Shown here: positions 32,025 through 41,264 of the stretch, piece by piece | Layout: each line of letters starts with the position of its first letter | Position numbering within the stretch: the first letter of the stretch is position 1 | From: Cetobacterium somerae ATCC BAA-474 | GTDB lineage: Bacteria > Fusobacteriota > Fusobacteriia > Fusobacteriales > Fusobacteriaceae | Reading direction: 5' to 3' | DNA: 47,428 bases | Assembly (NCBI RefSeq): GCF_000479045.1 | Contig: NZ_KI518181.1 | Coordinates: 1-47,428, forward strand | Notes under the pieces: generated by a model | Told to the model about the DNA's origin: nothing | The model's input: only the letters and a program-made list of their open reading frames with translations | The model's database searches: none | Position numbers and translations under genes: made by a program

Positions 32025-33776
32025 ATGAAAAATCAGATATTTGAAACTTTAAAACCTTACCTTGGAAAAGTAATCTCTGCATTAACTCTTAAATCTACAG
32101 AATCTGTAATCGATTTGACTCTTCCTCTTATTATGGCTGATATTATCGATAAAGGTGTTATGAAACAAGATATTAATTATGTTATATCTAGAGGGTTATT
32201 TATGATAGTAGTTGCCACCTTAGGTTATATTAGTGCAATTATTTGTAACTACTATTCTATTCAAGCTTCTCAAGGTTTTGGAAAAGATTTAAGAGAAAAA
32301 ATTTTTATAAAGATACAAGGCTTTAACTTCAATCAATTAAATCGTTTCACCCAAGCTTCTCTTATAACTAGAGTTACTCAAGATGTAACCCAAATAGTTA
32401 TGACCTCTTATATGTGCATGAGAATGGTTGTTAAAGGACTCGTCACAGGTATAGGAGCTGTTATTATGTCATTTATAATCAATCCCTCCCTTTCTACAAT
32501 ACTTCTTATTATAGTTCCTACAACTGTCTATCTAACATATTTTTATATGAAAAAATCTATTCCACTTTATACTGAGCTTCAAATAAGACTTGATAAACTT
32601 ACACAAATAATAAGAGAAAATTTAGTTGGAATTAGGGTTATAAAAGCTCTTGTTAGAGAAGGAGTTGAAAAGAAAAAATTTGAAGATAGAAACACTAGCT
32701 TTGCTGAAAAAAATATAGAGTCACAAAATCTTATAGACTCTAGAAGTCCATTTATAGCTCTACTTTTAAACTTAGGTGTTTGTGCCATTCTTTGGTTTGG
32801 TGGACAAAAAATAAGCTTAGGTTCAATAAAGGTGGGAGAGGTTGTCGCTTTTGTTAACTATATGAGTATGATTCTTTTCTCTCTCAATGCTCTATCTTTT
32901 CTTTTTAGTCTTTTAAGTAAAACAGTTGTCTCTTCTGAAAGAATCAACGAAGTTTTAGAAGAATCTACTGAAATTTCTGAAGAAAATGAAGTTTCAAAAG
33001 ATATAAATTCTAATTTTACAATAGAATTTAAAGATGTATATTTTTCCTATGAGAAAACCTCTCCTTGGGTTTTAGAAAATCTAAACTTTAAAATAAAAAA
33101 AGGTGAAATTGTCTCTATAATAGGTGGAGTTGGTTCTGGTAAAAGTACTCTTATAAATTTGATTCCACGATTTTATGATGTTTCTAAGGGTTCTGTTTTA
33201 GTTGATGGAATAGATGTTAAAAAGTATAATCTTAAAATTTTAAGAGAGAAAATAGGCCTTGTTATGCAAAAAACCTTCCTTTTCTCTCAAAGTATTGAGG
33301 ATAATGTAAGATGGGGAAAACCTATAGCTTCTCAAAATGAAATTGAAACTATAGTGGAAAAATCTCAAGGAAGTGAATTTATTAATAATCTTCCTGAAAA
33401 ATATAAAACTAAAGTTGCTAAAGGAGGAATGAATTTTTCAGGAGGACAAAAACAAAGAATCTCTATAGCTCGAACTTTAATTAAAGAGTGTGAAATTTTA
33501 ATTTTTGATGATAGTTTTAGTGCTCTAGATTTTATAACAGAAGCCAAATTAAAAAAAGAGATTTTAAGTTTAAAAAGAGATAAAACAATTATAATAATCT
33601 CTCAAAGAATATCCTCTATTAAGAATTCTGATAAAATAATTGTTTTAGATAATGGAAAAATATGTGGCATCGGTACCCATAAAGAACTTTTAAAATATTG
33701 TGAAATTTATAAGGAGATTTGCCAATCTCAAGAAATCTGTTCTAAAGAGGGTGAGTCTTATGAAAATAAAAAATAA
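32025..33776 (+). CDS. ABC exporter subunit, heterodimeric type, degenerate-site half
   Basis: 583 residues with six membrane segments followed by a nucleotide-binding domain: Walker A GGVGSGKS (367-374), signature FSGGQ (471-475), Walker B ILIFDD (491-496). The catalytic glutamate position is Asp496 and the switch histidine is replaced by Gln527. These changes mark the chain that supplies the non-hydrolysing site, but its intact signature completes the active site of the partner. The partner starts within the last 17 bases of this gene. Such exporters (TM287/288, LmrCD, BmrCD type) move drugs, peptides or lipids. AGGGGGT precedes the ATG. Confidence 0.92.
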   Translation: MKNQIFETLKPYLGKVISALTLKSTESVIDLTLPLIMADIIDKGVMKQDINYVISRGLFMIVVATLGYISAIICNYYSIQASQGFGKDLREKIFIKIQGFNFNQLNRFTQASLITRVTQDVTQIVMTSYMCMRMVVKGLVTGIGAVIMSFIINPSLSTILLIIVPTTVYLTYFYMKKSIPLYTELQIRLDKLTQIIRENLVGIRVIKALVREGVEKKKFEDRNTSFAEKNIESQNLIDSRSPFIALLLNLGVCAILWFGGQKISLGSIKVGEVVAFVNYMSMILFSLNALSFLFSLLSKTVVSSERINEVLEESTEISEENEVSKDINSNFTIEFKDVYFSYEKTSPWVLENLNFKIKKGEIVSIIGGVGSGKSTLINLIPRFYDVSKGSVLVDGIDVKKYNLKILREKIGLVMQKTFLFSQSIEDNVRWGKPIASQNEIETIVEKSQGSEFINNLPEKYKTKVAKGGMNFSGGQKQRISIARTLIKECEILIFDDSFSALDFITEAKLKKEILSLKRDKTIIIISQRISSIKNSDKIIVLDNGKICGIGTHKELLKYCEIYKEICQSQEICSKEGESYENKK

Positions 33777-35502
33777 AATTTTGAAAAACCTACTTCCGTA
33801 TCTTTTAGAACATAGAAAAAAATTAATTACTTTAAGCTTTATTGCCATCTTAGGAAATGGATTAACTTTAATAGGTCCATATCTCATTGGAAAAGGAATA
33901 AATATACTTAAGCTTCAAATGTCTCACACAGATATTATATCCCTAGGAAAAATAACTTTACTTCTCGGAACAGTATATACTCTTGGAGCTTTTTTAACTT
34001 TTATACAAAATATAACAATGAATAGAATCTCTCAACAAATAGTTTGGCGTATGAGAAAAGAAAGCTTTGAAAAACTTCATAAATTTTCTTTAAAGTTTTT
34101 TGATAATAATTCTCATGGAAATATCATTAGCATAATGATTAATGATATTGATAATATAAGCAGTTCTATTTCACAAATTGGAACTCAAGTTGTTGTTAGC
34201 ATTCTTACTATTATTATAACTTTAGGAATTATAACTTATATAAGTCCCACACTTACACTTGTACAGATAATCTTAGTTTTTGTAACTGGAGGTTTTCTAC
34301 GAAAATTAACTCTTAAAAGTCGTGAAAAAATGAGAGAACAGCAAAGATACTTAGGAGAATTAAGTGGATATGTAGAGGAGATGCTCATGGGAGAAGCTGA
34401 AGTTAAATCCTTTACTTATGAAGAAAATGCTATTAAAAATTTTAAAAGTCTCAATGAAAAATATAAGGAGAATGCTATTAAAGCATATTTTTTTACAGGT
34501 TTTAGTTATCCCTCTTTAAACTATATAGGAAATATAGGATATGCTCTTATAGTACTTATTGGATCTATTTTTATTTTAAATAATGAAATTACCTTAGGTG
34601 GTCTTTCCAGTTTTATAATCTATTCTAGAATGTTTAACCGACCAATAGCTAATATCTCAGATGTTTATAGTATTATTCAAACTGTTCTTGTTAGTGCTGA
34701 AAGATTCTTCACTTTAGTCAACCAAGATGAAGAAAAGGAAACAGGAGATAAAAAAGTAATTCTAGAGCAAGCAAAGGGTGATATACAATTTATAGATGTA
34801 ACATTTGGATATCAAAAAGAACAAAAGATTATTGACAAATTTACCTTTGAAGCTAAACCTGGAAATATGATTGCAATAGTTGGACCTACTGGAGCTGGAA
34901 AAACTACTATAACTAATCTTTTAATGAGATTTTACGATATTGATTCTGGTAAAATTATAATTGATGGAATAGATATAAGAAGGTATTCAAGAGGTGAACT
35001 GAGAAAACTCTTCGGAATGGTGCTTCAGGATACTTGGATTTTCACGGGCACTATTAAAGAAAACATAGTTTATGGAAATGAAAATGTTACTGAGGCAGAG
35101 ATTATAAATGCAGCAAAACTAGCTTGTGCTCATGATTTTATTATAAAACTATCTCAAGGTTATGAAACAAAAATTAGTGAAGATAATATAACTTTATCCC
35201 AAGGTCAAAAACAACTTATTACTATAGCTCGTGCTATTTTAAGAAATCCTCGATTTCTTATTTTAGATGAAGCTACAAGTGGGGTAGATACAAGAACAGA
35301 GATGAGACTTCAAAAAGCTATGGAAAACTTGATTCATGGAAGAACTAGCTTTGTCATAGCACATCGTTTATCTACTATAAAAAGTGCTAATCTTATTTTA
35401 GTTATAAAAGATGGAAAAATAGAGGAGCAAGGTACACATAAAAAACTCATGGATAAAAAAGGATTCTATTATACAATGTTTAACGAACAATATACAAATT
35501 AA
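33760..35502 (+). CDS. ABC exporter subunit, heterodimeric type, consensus-ATPase half
   Basis: 580 residues from ATG at 33760, with GAGGGTGAG upstream; a longer frame from 33700 is unsupported. Six membrane segments precede the nucleotide-binding domain: Walker A GPTGAGKT (375-382), signature degenerate LSQGQ (479-483), Walker B FLILDE with Glu504, switch His535. The pattern is complementary to the first subunit: good catalytic residues here with the good signature there, as in one-active-site heterodimers. The two genes overlap by 17 bases, so production is coupled. A clear terminator ends the unit at 35501-35534. Confidence 0.93.
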   Translation: MKIKNKILKNLLPYLLEHRKKLITLSFIAILGNGLTLIGPYLIGKGINILKLQMSHTDIISLGKITLLLGTVYTLGAFLTFIQNITMNRISQQIVWRMRKESFEKLHKFSLKFFDNNSHGNIISIMINDIDNISSSISQIGTQVVVSILTIIITLGIITYISPTLTLVQIILVFVTGGFLRKLTLKSREKMREQQRYLGELSGYVEEMLMGEAEVKSFTYEENAIKNFKSLNEKYKENAIKAYFFTGFSYPSLNYIGNIGYALIVLIGSIFILNNEITLGGLSSFIIYSRMFNRPIANISDVYSIIQTVLVSAERFFTLVNQDEEKETGDKKVILEQAKGDIQFIDVTFGYQKEQKIIDKFTFEAKPGNMIAIVGPTGAGKTTITNLLMRFYDIDSGKIIIDGIDIRRYSRGELRKLFGMVLQDTWIFTGTIKENIVYGNENVTEAEIINAAKLACAHDFIIKLSQGYETKISEDNITLSQGQKQLITIARAILRNPRFLILDEATSGVDTRTEMRLQKAMENLIHGRTSFVIAHRLSTIKSANLILVIKDGKIEEQGTHKKLMDKKGFYYTMFNEQYTN

Positions 35503-35534
35503 AAAAGCAGTTAGTTTTTACTAACTGCTTTTTA
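35501..35534 (+). terminator. Rho-independent terminator after the ABC exporter pair
   Basis: A 13-bp stem (35502-35514 with 35521-35533) and a 6-nt loop TTTTTA, with T-run. Confidence 0.9.
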
Positions 35535-35583
35535 TATATTCTTATTTTTGAAAAACTTTTTTCAATATTTTTAAAATTAAAAT

Positions 35584-35612
35584 TTTACTTTTTATTTATA
35601 ATGTGATAAAAT
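35584..35612 (+). promoter_or_regulatory. Promoter of the DAACS symporter gene
   Basis: TTTACT (35584-35589), 17 bases, TAAAAT (35607-35612), 36 bases before the ATG. Confidence 0.6.
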
Positions 35613-35648
35613 TAACAATATAATTTTACAAATAGGAGAAAAAATTTT

Positions 35649-36863
35649 ATGAAGAAACTTAGTAACAGTACAACTATAATTATTTCTATGTTTTTAGGTA
35701 TAATTGCTGGAATTCTTTTACAGGATAAGGCAGCTATATTTGCACCATTGGGAGATATATTTTTAAAATTAATTACAATGCTTATAGTTCCACTAGTATT
35801 TTTTAACATCATTCTTGGAGCAATATCTTTAGGTAAAACAAAATCCGCTGGAAAAGTTGGACTTTTAACTTTAGGATACTATTTATTTACATCGTGTATC
35901 GCTGTTGTTATTGGAATTGGAGCTGGATATATATTCAATCCTGGAGTGGGAGTTATAGTTCCTGCATCACTACTAGCAAAAGAGGGTGCCTATGCAGGTG
36001 CGAACTCTGGATTAGATTTTTGGGGAACTATTATCAATATAATACCTGATAATCCTTTTAAATCATTAATCGAAGGAAATATTTTACAAATTATTTTCTT
36101 TTCACTATTCTTTGGACTATGTTTATCTAAAGTATCTGATGAAAAACAAAAACCAATTATAGATCTTTTAGAAACAGTTAATGAAACTTTAATAAAAATG
36201 ATTGAAAAGATTCTTCTTTTGGCTCCACTTGGTGTTTTTGCACTGATGGCTAACTCTATTGCACTTTTTGGTATCAATATACTTTTATTAGTTACAAAAT
36301 TATTTTTAGTATTCTCTTTAGCTCTTGGTTTAATACATTTTATTATGTTACCAGGGTTTGTTAAACTGTTTACTGGAATATCACCAATTAAATTTATTAA
36401 GAAAACTGCTCCTGCACAGATTTTAGCATTTTCAACTGCTTCATCTATGGCCACACTGCCAGTTAATACTGAGTGTTGTAAAAAACTTGGAGTAAAAAAC
36501 TCAACTGCTTCATTTATATTACCTTTGGGAGCTACTGTTAATATGAATGGAAATGCTATGCTTTATGGACTTGTAACAATGTTCTTTGCTCAGATGTTTG
36601 GAGTAGATCTTGGGCCAAGTGAATATGTAGCAATAGTTCTTACATCTGTTCTTGGAGCTGTTGGAACTGCTGGTGTTCCTGGTCCATCACTGCTTGTTGT
36701 TGCTGTTTTAGCTGCTGCTGGTGTTCCTGTTATAGCTCTTCCACTAGTATTTGGAATTGACAGAATAATGGATATGATGAGAACTTCTACTAACATCTTA
36801 GGAGATGCTTCATGTGCAGTTATTATGGAAAGCATATTAAACAAAGAAAAAGAGGTTATATAA
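35649..36863 (+). CDS. Dicarboxylate/amino acid:cation symporter (DAACS family)
   Basis: 404 residues, family size about 400-430. Eight membrane helices and two re-entrant loops fit the GltP/GltPh fold. Diagnostic motifs are AFSTASSMATLPVNTECC (serine-rich hairpin and TM7 entry) and MNGNAMLYG (NMDGT-like region of TM7), followed by GTAGVPGPSLLVVAVLAAAG (HP2). The family takes up glutamate, aspartate, serine or C4-dicarboxylates with Na+ or H+. The NMNGN in place of NMDGT may point away from classic glutamate carriers. It is monocistronic, and its stop codon lies in a bidirectional terminator. Confidence 0.92.
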   Translation: MKKLSNSTTIIISMFLGIIAGILLQDKAAIFAPLGDIFLKLITMLIVPLVFFNIILGAISLGKTKSAGKVGLLTLGYYLFTSCIAVVIGIGAGYIFNPGVGVIVPASLLAKEGAYAGANSGLDFWGTIINIIPDNPFKSLIEGNILQIIFFSLFFGLCLSKVSDEKQKPIIDLLETVNETLIKMIEKILLLAPLGVFALMANSIALFGINILLLVTKLFLVFSLALGLIHFIMLPGFVKLFTGISPIKFIKKTAPAQILAFSTASSMATLPVNTECCKKLGVKNSTASFILPLGATVNMNGNAMLYGLVTMFFAQMFGVDLGPSEYVAIVLTSVLGAVGTAGVPGPSLLVVAVLAAAGVPVIALPLVFGIDRIMDMMRTSTNILGDASCAVIMESILNKEKEVI

Positions 36864-36872
36864 CCTCTTTTT
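36847..36872. terminator. Bidirectional terminator overlapping the DAACS stop codon
   Basis: AAAAAGAGGTTA (36847-36858) pairs with TAACCTCTTTTT (36861-36872); the TAA stop at 36861-36863 is in the right arm. The antiporter gene on the other strand ends at 36873. Confidence 0.85.
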
Positions 36873-38555
36873 TTAATCTGACAATATTTTTGTTATATAA
36901 TCCTCAATGTTTTTCTCTGTAGCTAACTCATCTAACCCTTTTATTTCATCACATTTTTTAGAAAAATTTGTAATTTTTTTTACAACTTTAATTTGATTTT
37001 CCTGTTCCTCTCTTGAAGTTAATATTAAAAATATATTTTTAGTTAATTTCCCATCTAATGAGTTCCAGTTTATAGGATTTTCCAAACGTGCATATATTAT
37101 TTTAGTTTTAGTTTCATCCTCTATATTTCCTTTGGGAATAGCTATACTATTCTGTAATCCAGAACAAACAATATCCTCTCTGTCCAAAACATTTTCTAAA
37201 ATATTAGCTTCTCTATATTCTAATTTCAATAAATCTAAGAGTTTACTAATTGCTTGCTCTTTATATTGAGCTTCTAACTTTATACCTGGATACACTAATA
37301 CTTCGAAACTCTCTAAATAATTAAAACGCTTAGATGCAATTGCTAACCAAGGACCATTAATTATAGATGATAAAATTGCTGCAAAAACTATGGCTACAAA
37401 AAGTTCTTTATTTAATAATCCAAAGCTTAAAGCTATCAAACTTACAACTATATGCATCTCTCCTCCAGGAGTATGAGCTATTGAGATTATATTTCTATAC
37501 TTTATATTCTTCGATAAAGTTGAACCAATCCATGCTCCTAAATATCTTCCTGTAACACCTACAAGTGTTATAAAAAGAGCTAAAAACAGATTAAAACTTT
37601 CAAAGAAATTAATCTTAAGTCCTATATTTACAAAGAACAGAGACGCAAATATAGAGTAGACAAAATTATGTACAGTATTTCTAGCACTTTTTGTAAAAAT
37701 TGGTGAATCTCCAGCTACAATTCCAGCTATAAAAAAACCAAAAAGTGTATGAATCCCTATCTCTAAAGTTATCAGTCCAAAAACAACTCCAGTTGATATT
37801 AAAACAGCTAATACTCCTTGAACCCCATCACTATCTTGATTTACAACTTTTGAAAAAAACCAGTTTACAACTTTTTTTCCTATATTTAAAGCTAAAACTG
37901 TAAATACACCTGTATAAAGAGTTATCTTTACAGCTATCTCCCAATCAAAAAATTTCATTGAAAAAAGAGAAAGTAAAAGAGTAAATACAATCCAACCTAT
38001 AATATCGTTAATTGTTAGTGCTGATATTATTAAAAATCCCAAATCACTTTTCATTATTCCAACTTCTCTTAAAGCTCTAATAGCTATGGGCAGAGCACTT
38101 ATAGTCATAATAACTGAGATAAAAAATGAGGTTATAAACTTATTATCACTAAATTCAAAATACCTACTTGGTAAAAAATATATGAAAGCCATTGAAAATA
38201 CTATCGGTATTATTATATCCAAAATTGAAATTACTAAAGCATTTTTCCTTTGTTTCCAAATACTTGAAAAATCTACCTCTATTCCAGTTGATAAAAGAAC
38301 TAAAAATAGCCCAAACCATCCTAATGTATCTAACATAGCTACTTGAACAAGATTTTGGGGAAATATAAAGTTATATATTTTAGGAAAAAATGACCCTAAT
38401 ATAGTGGGACCTAAAATAATACCTACTAATAGATCTCCTGTTATAGTTGGCTGATTATTTTTTTTCAAAAAACTGTTTACAAAATTTGTTAATATAAAGA
38501 TTATAGAAAGCTGAAGTAGTAAATAAAATATATTAGCCTCATCTATTCCTATCAT
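36873..38555 (-). CDS. CPA2-type Na+(K+)/H+ antiporter with C-terminal EIIA-like domain
   Basis: 560 residues. The first 400 form a cation:proton antiporter of the CPA2/KefB-NapA type: GDLLVGIILGPTILG at 40-54, the ND pair (Asn183-Asp184) in TINDIIGW, and GIHTLFGFFIAGIVAGD near 268-282. From about 430 to the end it resembles a PTS EIIA type-2 (fructose/mannitol) domain, for example CSGLQNSIAIPKGN (464-477) and ENPINWNSLDGKLTKNIFLI. The residue where EIIA has its phospho-histidine (AIPH) is Lys475, so phosphoryl transfer is not expected. The domain is more likely a regulatory sensor. An Usp-like gene lies 10 bases upstream on the same strand. Confidence 0.85.
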   Translation of the reverse strand: MIGIDEANIFYLLLQLSIIFILTNFVNSFLKKNNQPTITGDLLVGIILGPTILGSFFPKIYNFIFPQNLVQVAMLDTLGWFGLFLVLLSTGIEVDFSSIWKQRKNALVISILDIIIPIVFSMAFIYFLPSRYFEFSDNKFITSFFISVIMTISALPIAIRALREVGIMKSDLGFLIISALTINDIIGWIVFTLLLSLFSMKFFDWEIAVKITLYTGVFTVLALNIGKKVVNWFFSKVVNQDSDGVQGVLAVLISTGVVFGLITLEIGIHTLFGFFIAGIVAGDSPIFTKSARNTVHNFVYSIFASLFFVNIGLKINFFESFNLFLALFITLVGVTGRYLGAWIGSTLSKNIKYRNIISIAHTPGGEMHIVVSLIALSFGLLNKELFVAIVFAAILSSIINGPWLAIASKRFNYLESFEVLVYPGIKLEAQYKEQAISKLLDLLKLEYREANILENVLDREDIVCSGLQNSIAIPKGNIEDETKTKIIYARLENPINWNSLDGKLTKNIFLILTSREEQENQIKVVKKITNFSKKCDEIKGLDELATEKNIEDYITKILSD

Positions 38556-38565
38556 GTTACGCCTC

Positions 38566-39309
38566 CTAACTTATAAATATATTAGTCTTTACTCTCTCTA
38601 AAATTTGTACTCCTAATTTATTCATAACTTTTTCTAGAAAAAATCTTTTACTTAAATTTCCCATTATTAATAGATCTTCCTCATCTATTTTTTCAATAAA
38701 TTCATTTAAACTATTCTCTTTTGGAAAATACTTATAAAGTTCAACTTTTATATTTTTACTCTCTATTAGCTCAATTAAACTGTGATCTAATTCAGTATAA
38801 TTCCATGTTAATACATCTATTTTTTTTATATCCTCTTTATAAAAGTTTAAATAAAAATCATGAAAACTTTTATTTATTTTTACTCCATTATCACTTGTTA
38901 ATACAACATTATCAAAGCTTAACTTCTTTCCCTTTAAAATAATCATTGGTTTATATAGCTTCTTTAAAATTTCTAATATAAAGTTATTTAATCCAGGTTC
39001 TTCACTGATTAGGATAATATCAGTAGTTTTCAACAACTCTTTTACTGAATTACTATTTTCATCTATTAAAGATATATACTCATCTGTTAAATTTTCCTCT
39101 CTTAATTTTATGTTTAAATTTTTAAAAAATTTATCCTCAACTTTATTAACTATATCTTTTAAATTATCTTTACTTAAATCAATAATTGCAGGATTTACCA
39201 TATATACTGGTTTTATAACATAACCATAATTTTCTTTTAAAAATTTACAACTTTCTATTAGATAGTTTAAATCATTTGTATTTTTAAAAATAACCATCGC
39301 TTTTTTCAT
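38566..39309 (-). CDS. Usp-like protein, degenerate tandem type
   Basis: 247 residues. Two halves look like universal stress protein folds: MKKAMVIFKNTNDLNYLIES at the start, then TTDIILISEE and YKPMIILKG, and in the second half NVVLTSDNGVKINKSFHDFY, followed by LLIMGNLSKRFFLEKVMNKL and VKTNIFIS. The last two resemble the ATP-loop 'G.hg......lGsv...v...p' but lack its usual glycines, so ATP binding is doubtful. It precedes the antiporter gene by 10 bases, in the same transcript. Usp domains are often fused or coupled to CPA antiporters, so a role in regulating that antiporter is inferred. The start ATG has AGGGAGG upstream. Confidence 0.68.
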   Translation of the reverse strand: MKKAMVIFKNTNDLNYLIESCKFLKENYGYVIKPVYMVNPAIIDLSKDNLKDIVNKVEDKFFKNLNIKLREENLTDEYISLIDENSNSVKELLKTTDIILISEEPGLNNFILEILKKLYKPMIILKGKKLSFDNVVLTSDNGVKINKSFHDFYLNFYKEDIKKIDVLTWNYTELDHSLIELIESKNIKVELYKYFPKENSLNEFIEKIDEEDLLIMGNLSKRFFLEKVMNKLGVQILERVKTNIFIS

Positions 39310-39485
39310 TTTTCCTCCCTGCCATACGTTTTAAAATTATACTTATTTTATTTATTACTTTAGAATAAATAATAATCTTTTTTTATTTAGGCCTTTTTAC
39401 AAGGATTTTTATTTTTTCACTTGAAAAATTATATCAAGAAAAACTTTTAACTAGATACTTACTATAATAAAAATGTGAGGTGCGT

Positions 39486-41039
39486 ATGATTTGGGCTATT
39501 TTAATTGATTTCATAGGAAGTTTAGGAATATTTTTATATGCACTAGAATTAGTGTCAAAGGAAAGTCAAAAAGTTTTTGGAGAAAATATAAAAGAATATT
39601 TAAAAAGATTAACTGAAAATAAATATAAGGCTATTGCTACAGGAGCTATTGTAACAGGTATAGTTCAGTCCTCTTCAGTTGTATCAGTTTTAATTGTTAA
39701 CTTGGTAAATTCAGGAATTTTAAATTTAAGAGATTCAATAGGATTAATTTTAGGAACGAACATAGGAACTACAGCAACAGGATGGATATTTAGCATTAAA
39801 ATAACAGCTTTTTCAATACCTCTAATAGCTGTGGGTAGTATAGTTTATTTTTTCTCAAATAAAGAGGTCGAGAAATCAAAAGGAAAGTTTATCTTTGGAT
39901 TTGGGTTGCTACTTTTAGGGCTTCAATATATGAGTAGCTCTATAAACCCACTGAGAAATGATCCTAACTTTATAGCTCTTTTTACACTTTTCAAAGCTGA
40001 CACATATTTTAATATAATAAAAGTTGTTGCCATAGGAACAGCTGTAACAGCTATAATTCAATCCTCCTCAGCAGCAGTGGGAATTATTTTAACACTTGGT
40101 CTTCAAGGATTAATAAATTTAGAAACAATATTAGCTTTAATATTAGGAGCAAACATAGGAACAACTATAACTCCTATTATATCATCTTTAAACAGCAGTT
40201 ATGAGGCTAAGAGAACAGCTATGCTTTGTTTTTTTGTAAAGTTTATTTTAGCTATATTTTTTATTCTAGTATTTCCTGCCTATGTAAAGATTGTAGAAAT
40301 TTTAACAGCATCTAGTGGTGTAGCAATAAAAACTGCAGTAGCAAATACTTTTGTTAATGTAGTAAATACTATTATATTTCTACCCTTTTTTGGAACTATA
40401 GAAAGAGTATTTTCTAATATTTATAAAGGTAAGATTGATAAAGTATCCATTTCAGAGACAGAATTAAATACATTTTTAGAGATAACATCAAATACAATGA
40501 TAAACATCTTTAACAAAGAGATAATAAAAGTTATGAAGATTATTGAAGATATTTTTTCAAAAAATGAAGAGAGTGAAAGCTATAAAAAAATAGTGCTAAT
40601 AGATAACGAGATTACGGAATACTTTATTTTAAAATCAGGTACTTTAGAAAAAAATATAGATAGTTTTAAAATATATCGGTATATTAAAATTTTATCTGAA
40701 TTGAAAACCATTGCTAAATATTTACTAAAAATAAAGAAAAATTTATCAAAAGAGAATCAAAAAAAAGAGATTACAAATTTTTATAAAATCTTAAATATTA
40801 TCTTTAATGATATTAGAGAATCTTATGAGGATAAGAAAAATAATGGATTAGATGATACTTTAGAAAATATAACGTTTTTAGAAAAAGAGATAGTAGCTTT
40901 TCAAGAAAAAGAGACAAGTTTAGAAAATTTAAAAATATTAACACTATATAAGCGAGTAATAGTTCACTTTAGAGATTTAGTAAAATTATATATAGAAATT
41001 AAAGATATCAAATTTATAAAAAAGAGCTTTAGAGTTTAG
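39486..41039 (+). CDS. Na/phosphate symporter (NptA/YjbB family) with PhoU-like domain
   Basis: About 517 residues. The two inverted QSSS repeats of the Na/Pi-cotransporter II fold are clear: GIVQSSSVVSVLIVNLVNSG and AIIQSSSAAVGIILTLGLQG, each followed by LGTNIGTT/LGANIGTT. From about residue 330 a helical region resembles PhoU, as in YjbB. Sodium-coupled phosphate transport at the inner membrane is likely, although some members export phosphate. The ATG at 39486 has GAGG five bases upstream; the GTG at 39480 is the less likely start. A TATAAT at 39463-39468 lies very near the start. The TAG stop is inside the terminator hairpin. Confidence 0.87.
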   Translation: MIWAILIDFIGSLGIFLYALELVSKESQKVFGENIKEYLKRLTENKYKAIATGAIVTGIVQSSSVVSVLIVNLVNSGILNLRDSIGLILGTNIGTTATGWIFSIKITAFSIPLIAVGSIVYFFSNKEVEKSKGKFIFGFGLLLLGLQYMSSSINPLRNDPNFIALFTLFKADTYFNIIKVVAIGTAVTAIIQSSSAAVGIILTLGLQGLINLETILALILGANIGTTITPIISSLNSSYEAKRTAMLCFFVKFILAIFFILVFPAYVKIVEILTASSGVAIKTAVANTFVNVVNTIIFLPFFGTIERVFSNIYKGKIDKVSISETELNTFLEITSNTMINIFNKEIIKVMKIIEDIFSKNEESESYKKIVLIDNEITEYFILKSGTLEKNIDSFKIYRYIKILSELKTIAKYLLKIKKNLSKENQKKEITNFYKILNIIFNDIRESYEDKKNNGLDDTLENITFLEKEIVAFQEKETSLENLKILTLYKRVIVHFRDLVKLYIEIKDIKFIKKSFRV

Positions 41040-41063
41040 TCAACTTTAAAGCTCTTTTTCTTT
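41020..41063 (+). terminator. Rho-independent terminator overlapping the NptA-like stop codon
   Basis: AAAGAGCTTTA (41021-41031) pairs with TAAAGCTCTTT (41047-41057), with T-run. The TAG at 41037-41039 lies between the two arms. Confidence 0.82.
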
Positions 41064-41096
41064 AATAACTTTCTTATCCCATATTTAAATTATAAA

Positions 41097-41264
41097 TTAT
41101 TCAATAATCTCTGTTCTAGGTAGCTCTACTGGTATTTCATGAATATATCCTCCACCTGAAAATCTAGTTGCATATGGTGCAAATCCAGCGATTTCAGATG
41201 AACTTCCTAGTTTTAAATAATTCATTCGAGTTTTTTTATCTTGAACAATAAAAATTCCTAATAG
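41097..41264 (-). pseudogene. L,D-transpeptidase (YkuD) remnant
   Basis: The minus strand is open for 55 codons between the gshF stop (41265-41267) and a TAA at 41097-41099. It reads IFIVQDKKTRMNYLKLGSSS, then EIAGFAPYATRFSGGGYIHE and IPVELPRTEIIE. This corresponds to the internal part of YkuD domains (G-APYA-RF-GG-x-H-x-IPV). It lacks both the N-terminal half and the catalytic SHGC-like block that should follow. The only ATG (41225) has no ribosome site. The frame continues in phase from the gshF stop codon. The gap between 41040 and 41264 holds nothing else beyond the terminator. Confidence 0.7.

Noticed and set aside
33700-33759. Longer start of the second ABC subunit
   Set aside because: The extra 20 residues overlap the first subunit and have no ribosome site; GAGGGTGAG precedes the ATG at 33760.
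39310-39480. Possible terminator or RNA between the Usp-like and NptA-like genes
   Set aside because: The CTTGA/TCAAG repeat (39419-39437 area) is short and AT-rich; the gap is adequately explained as divergent promoters.
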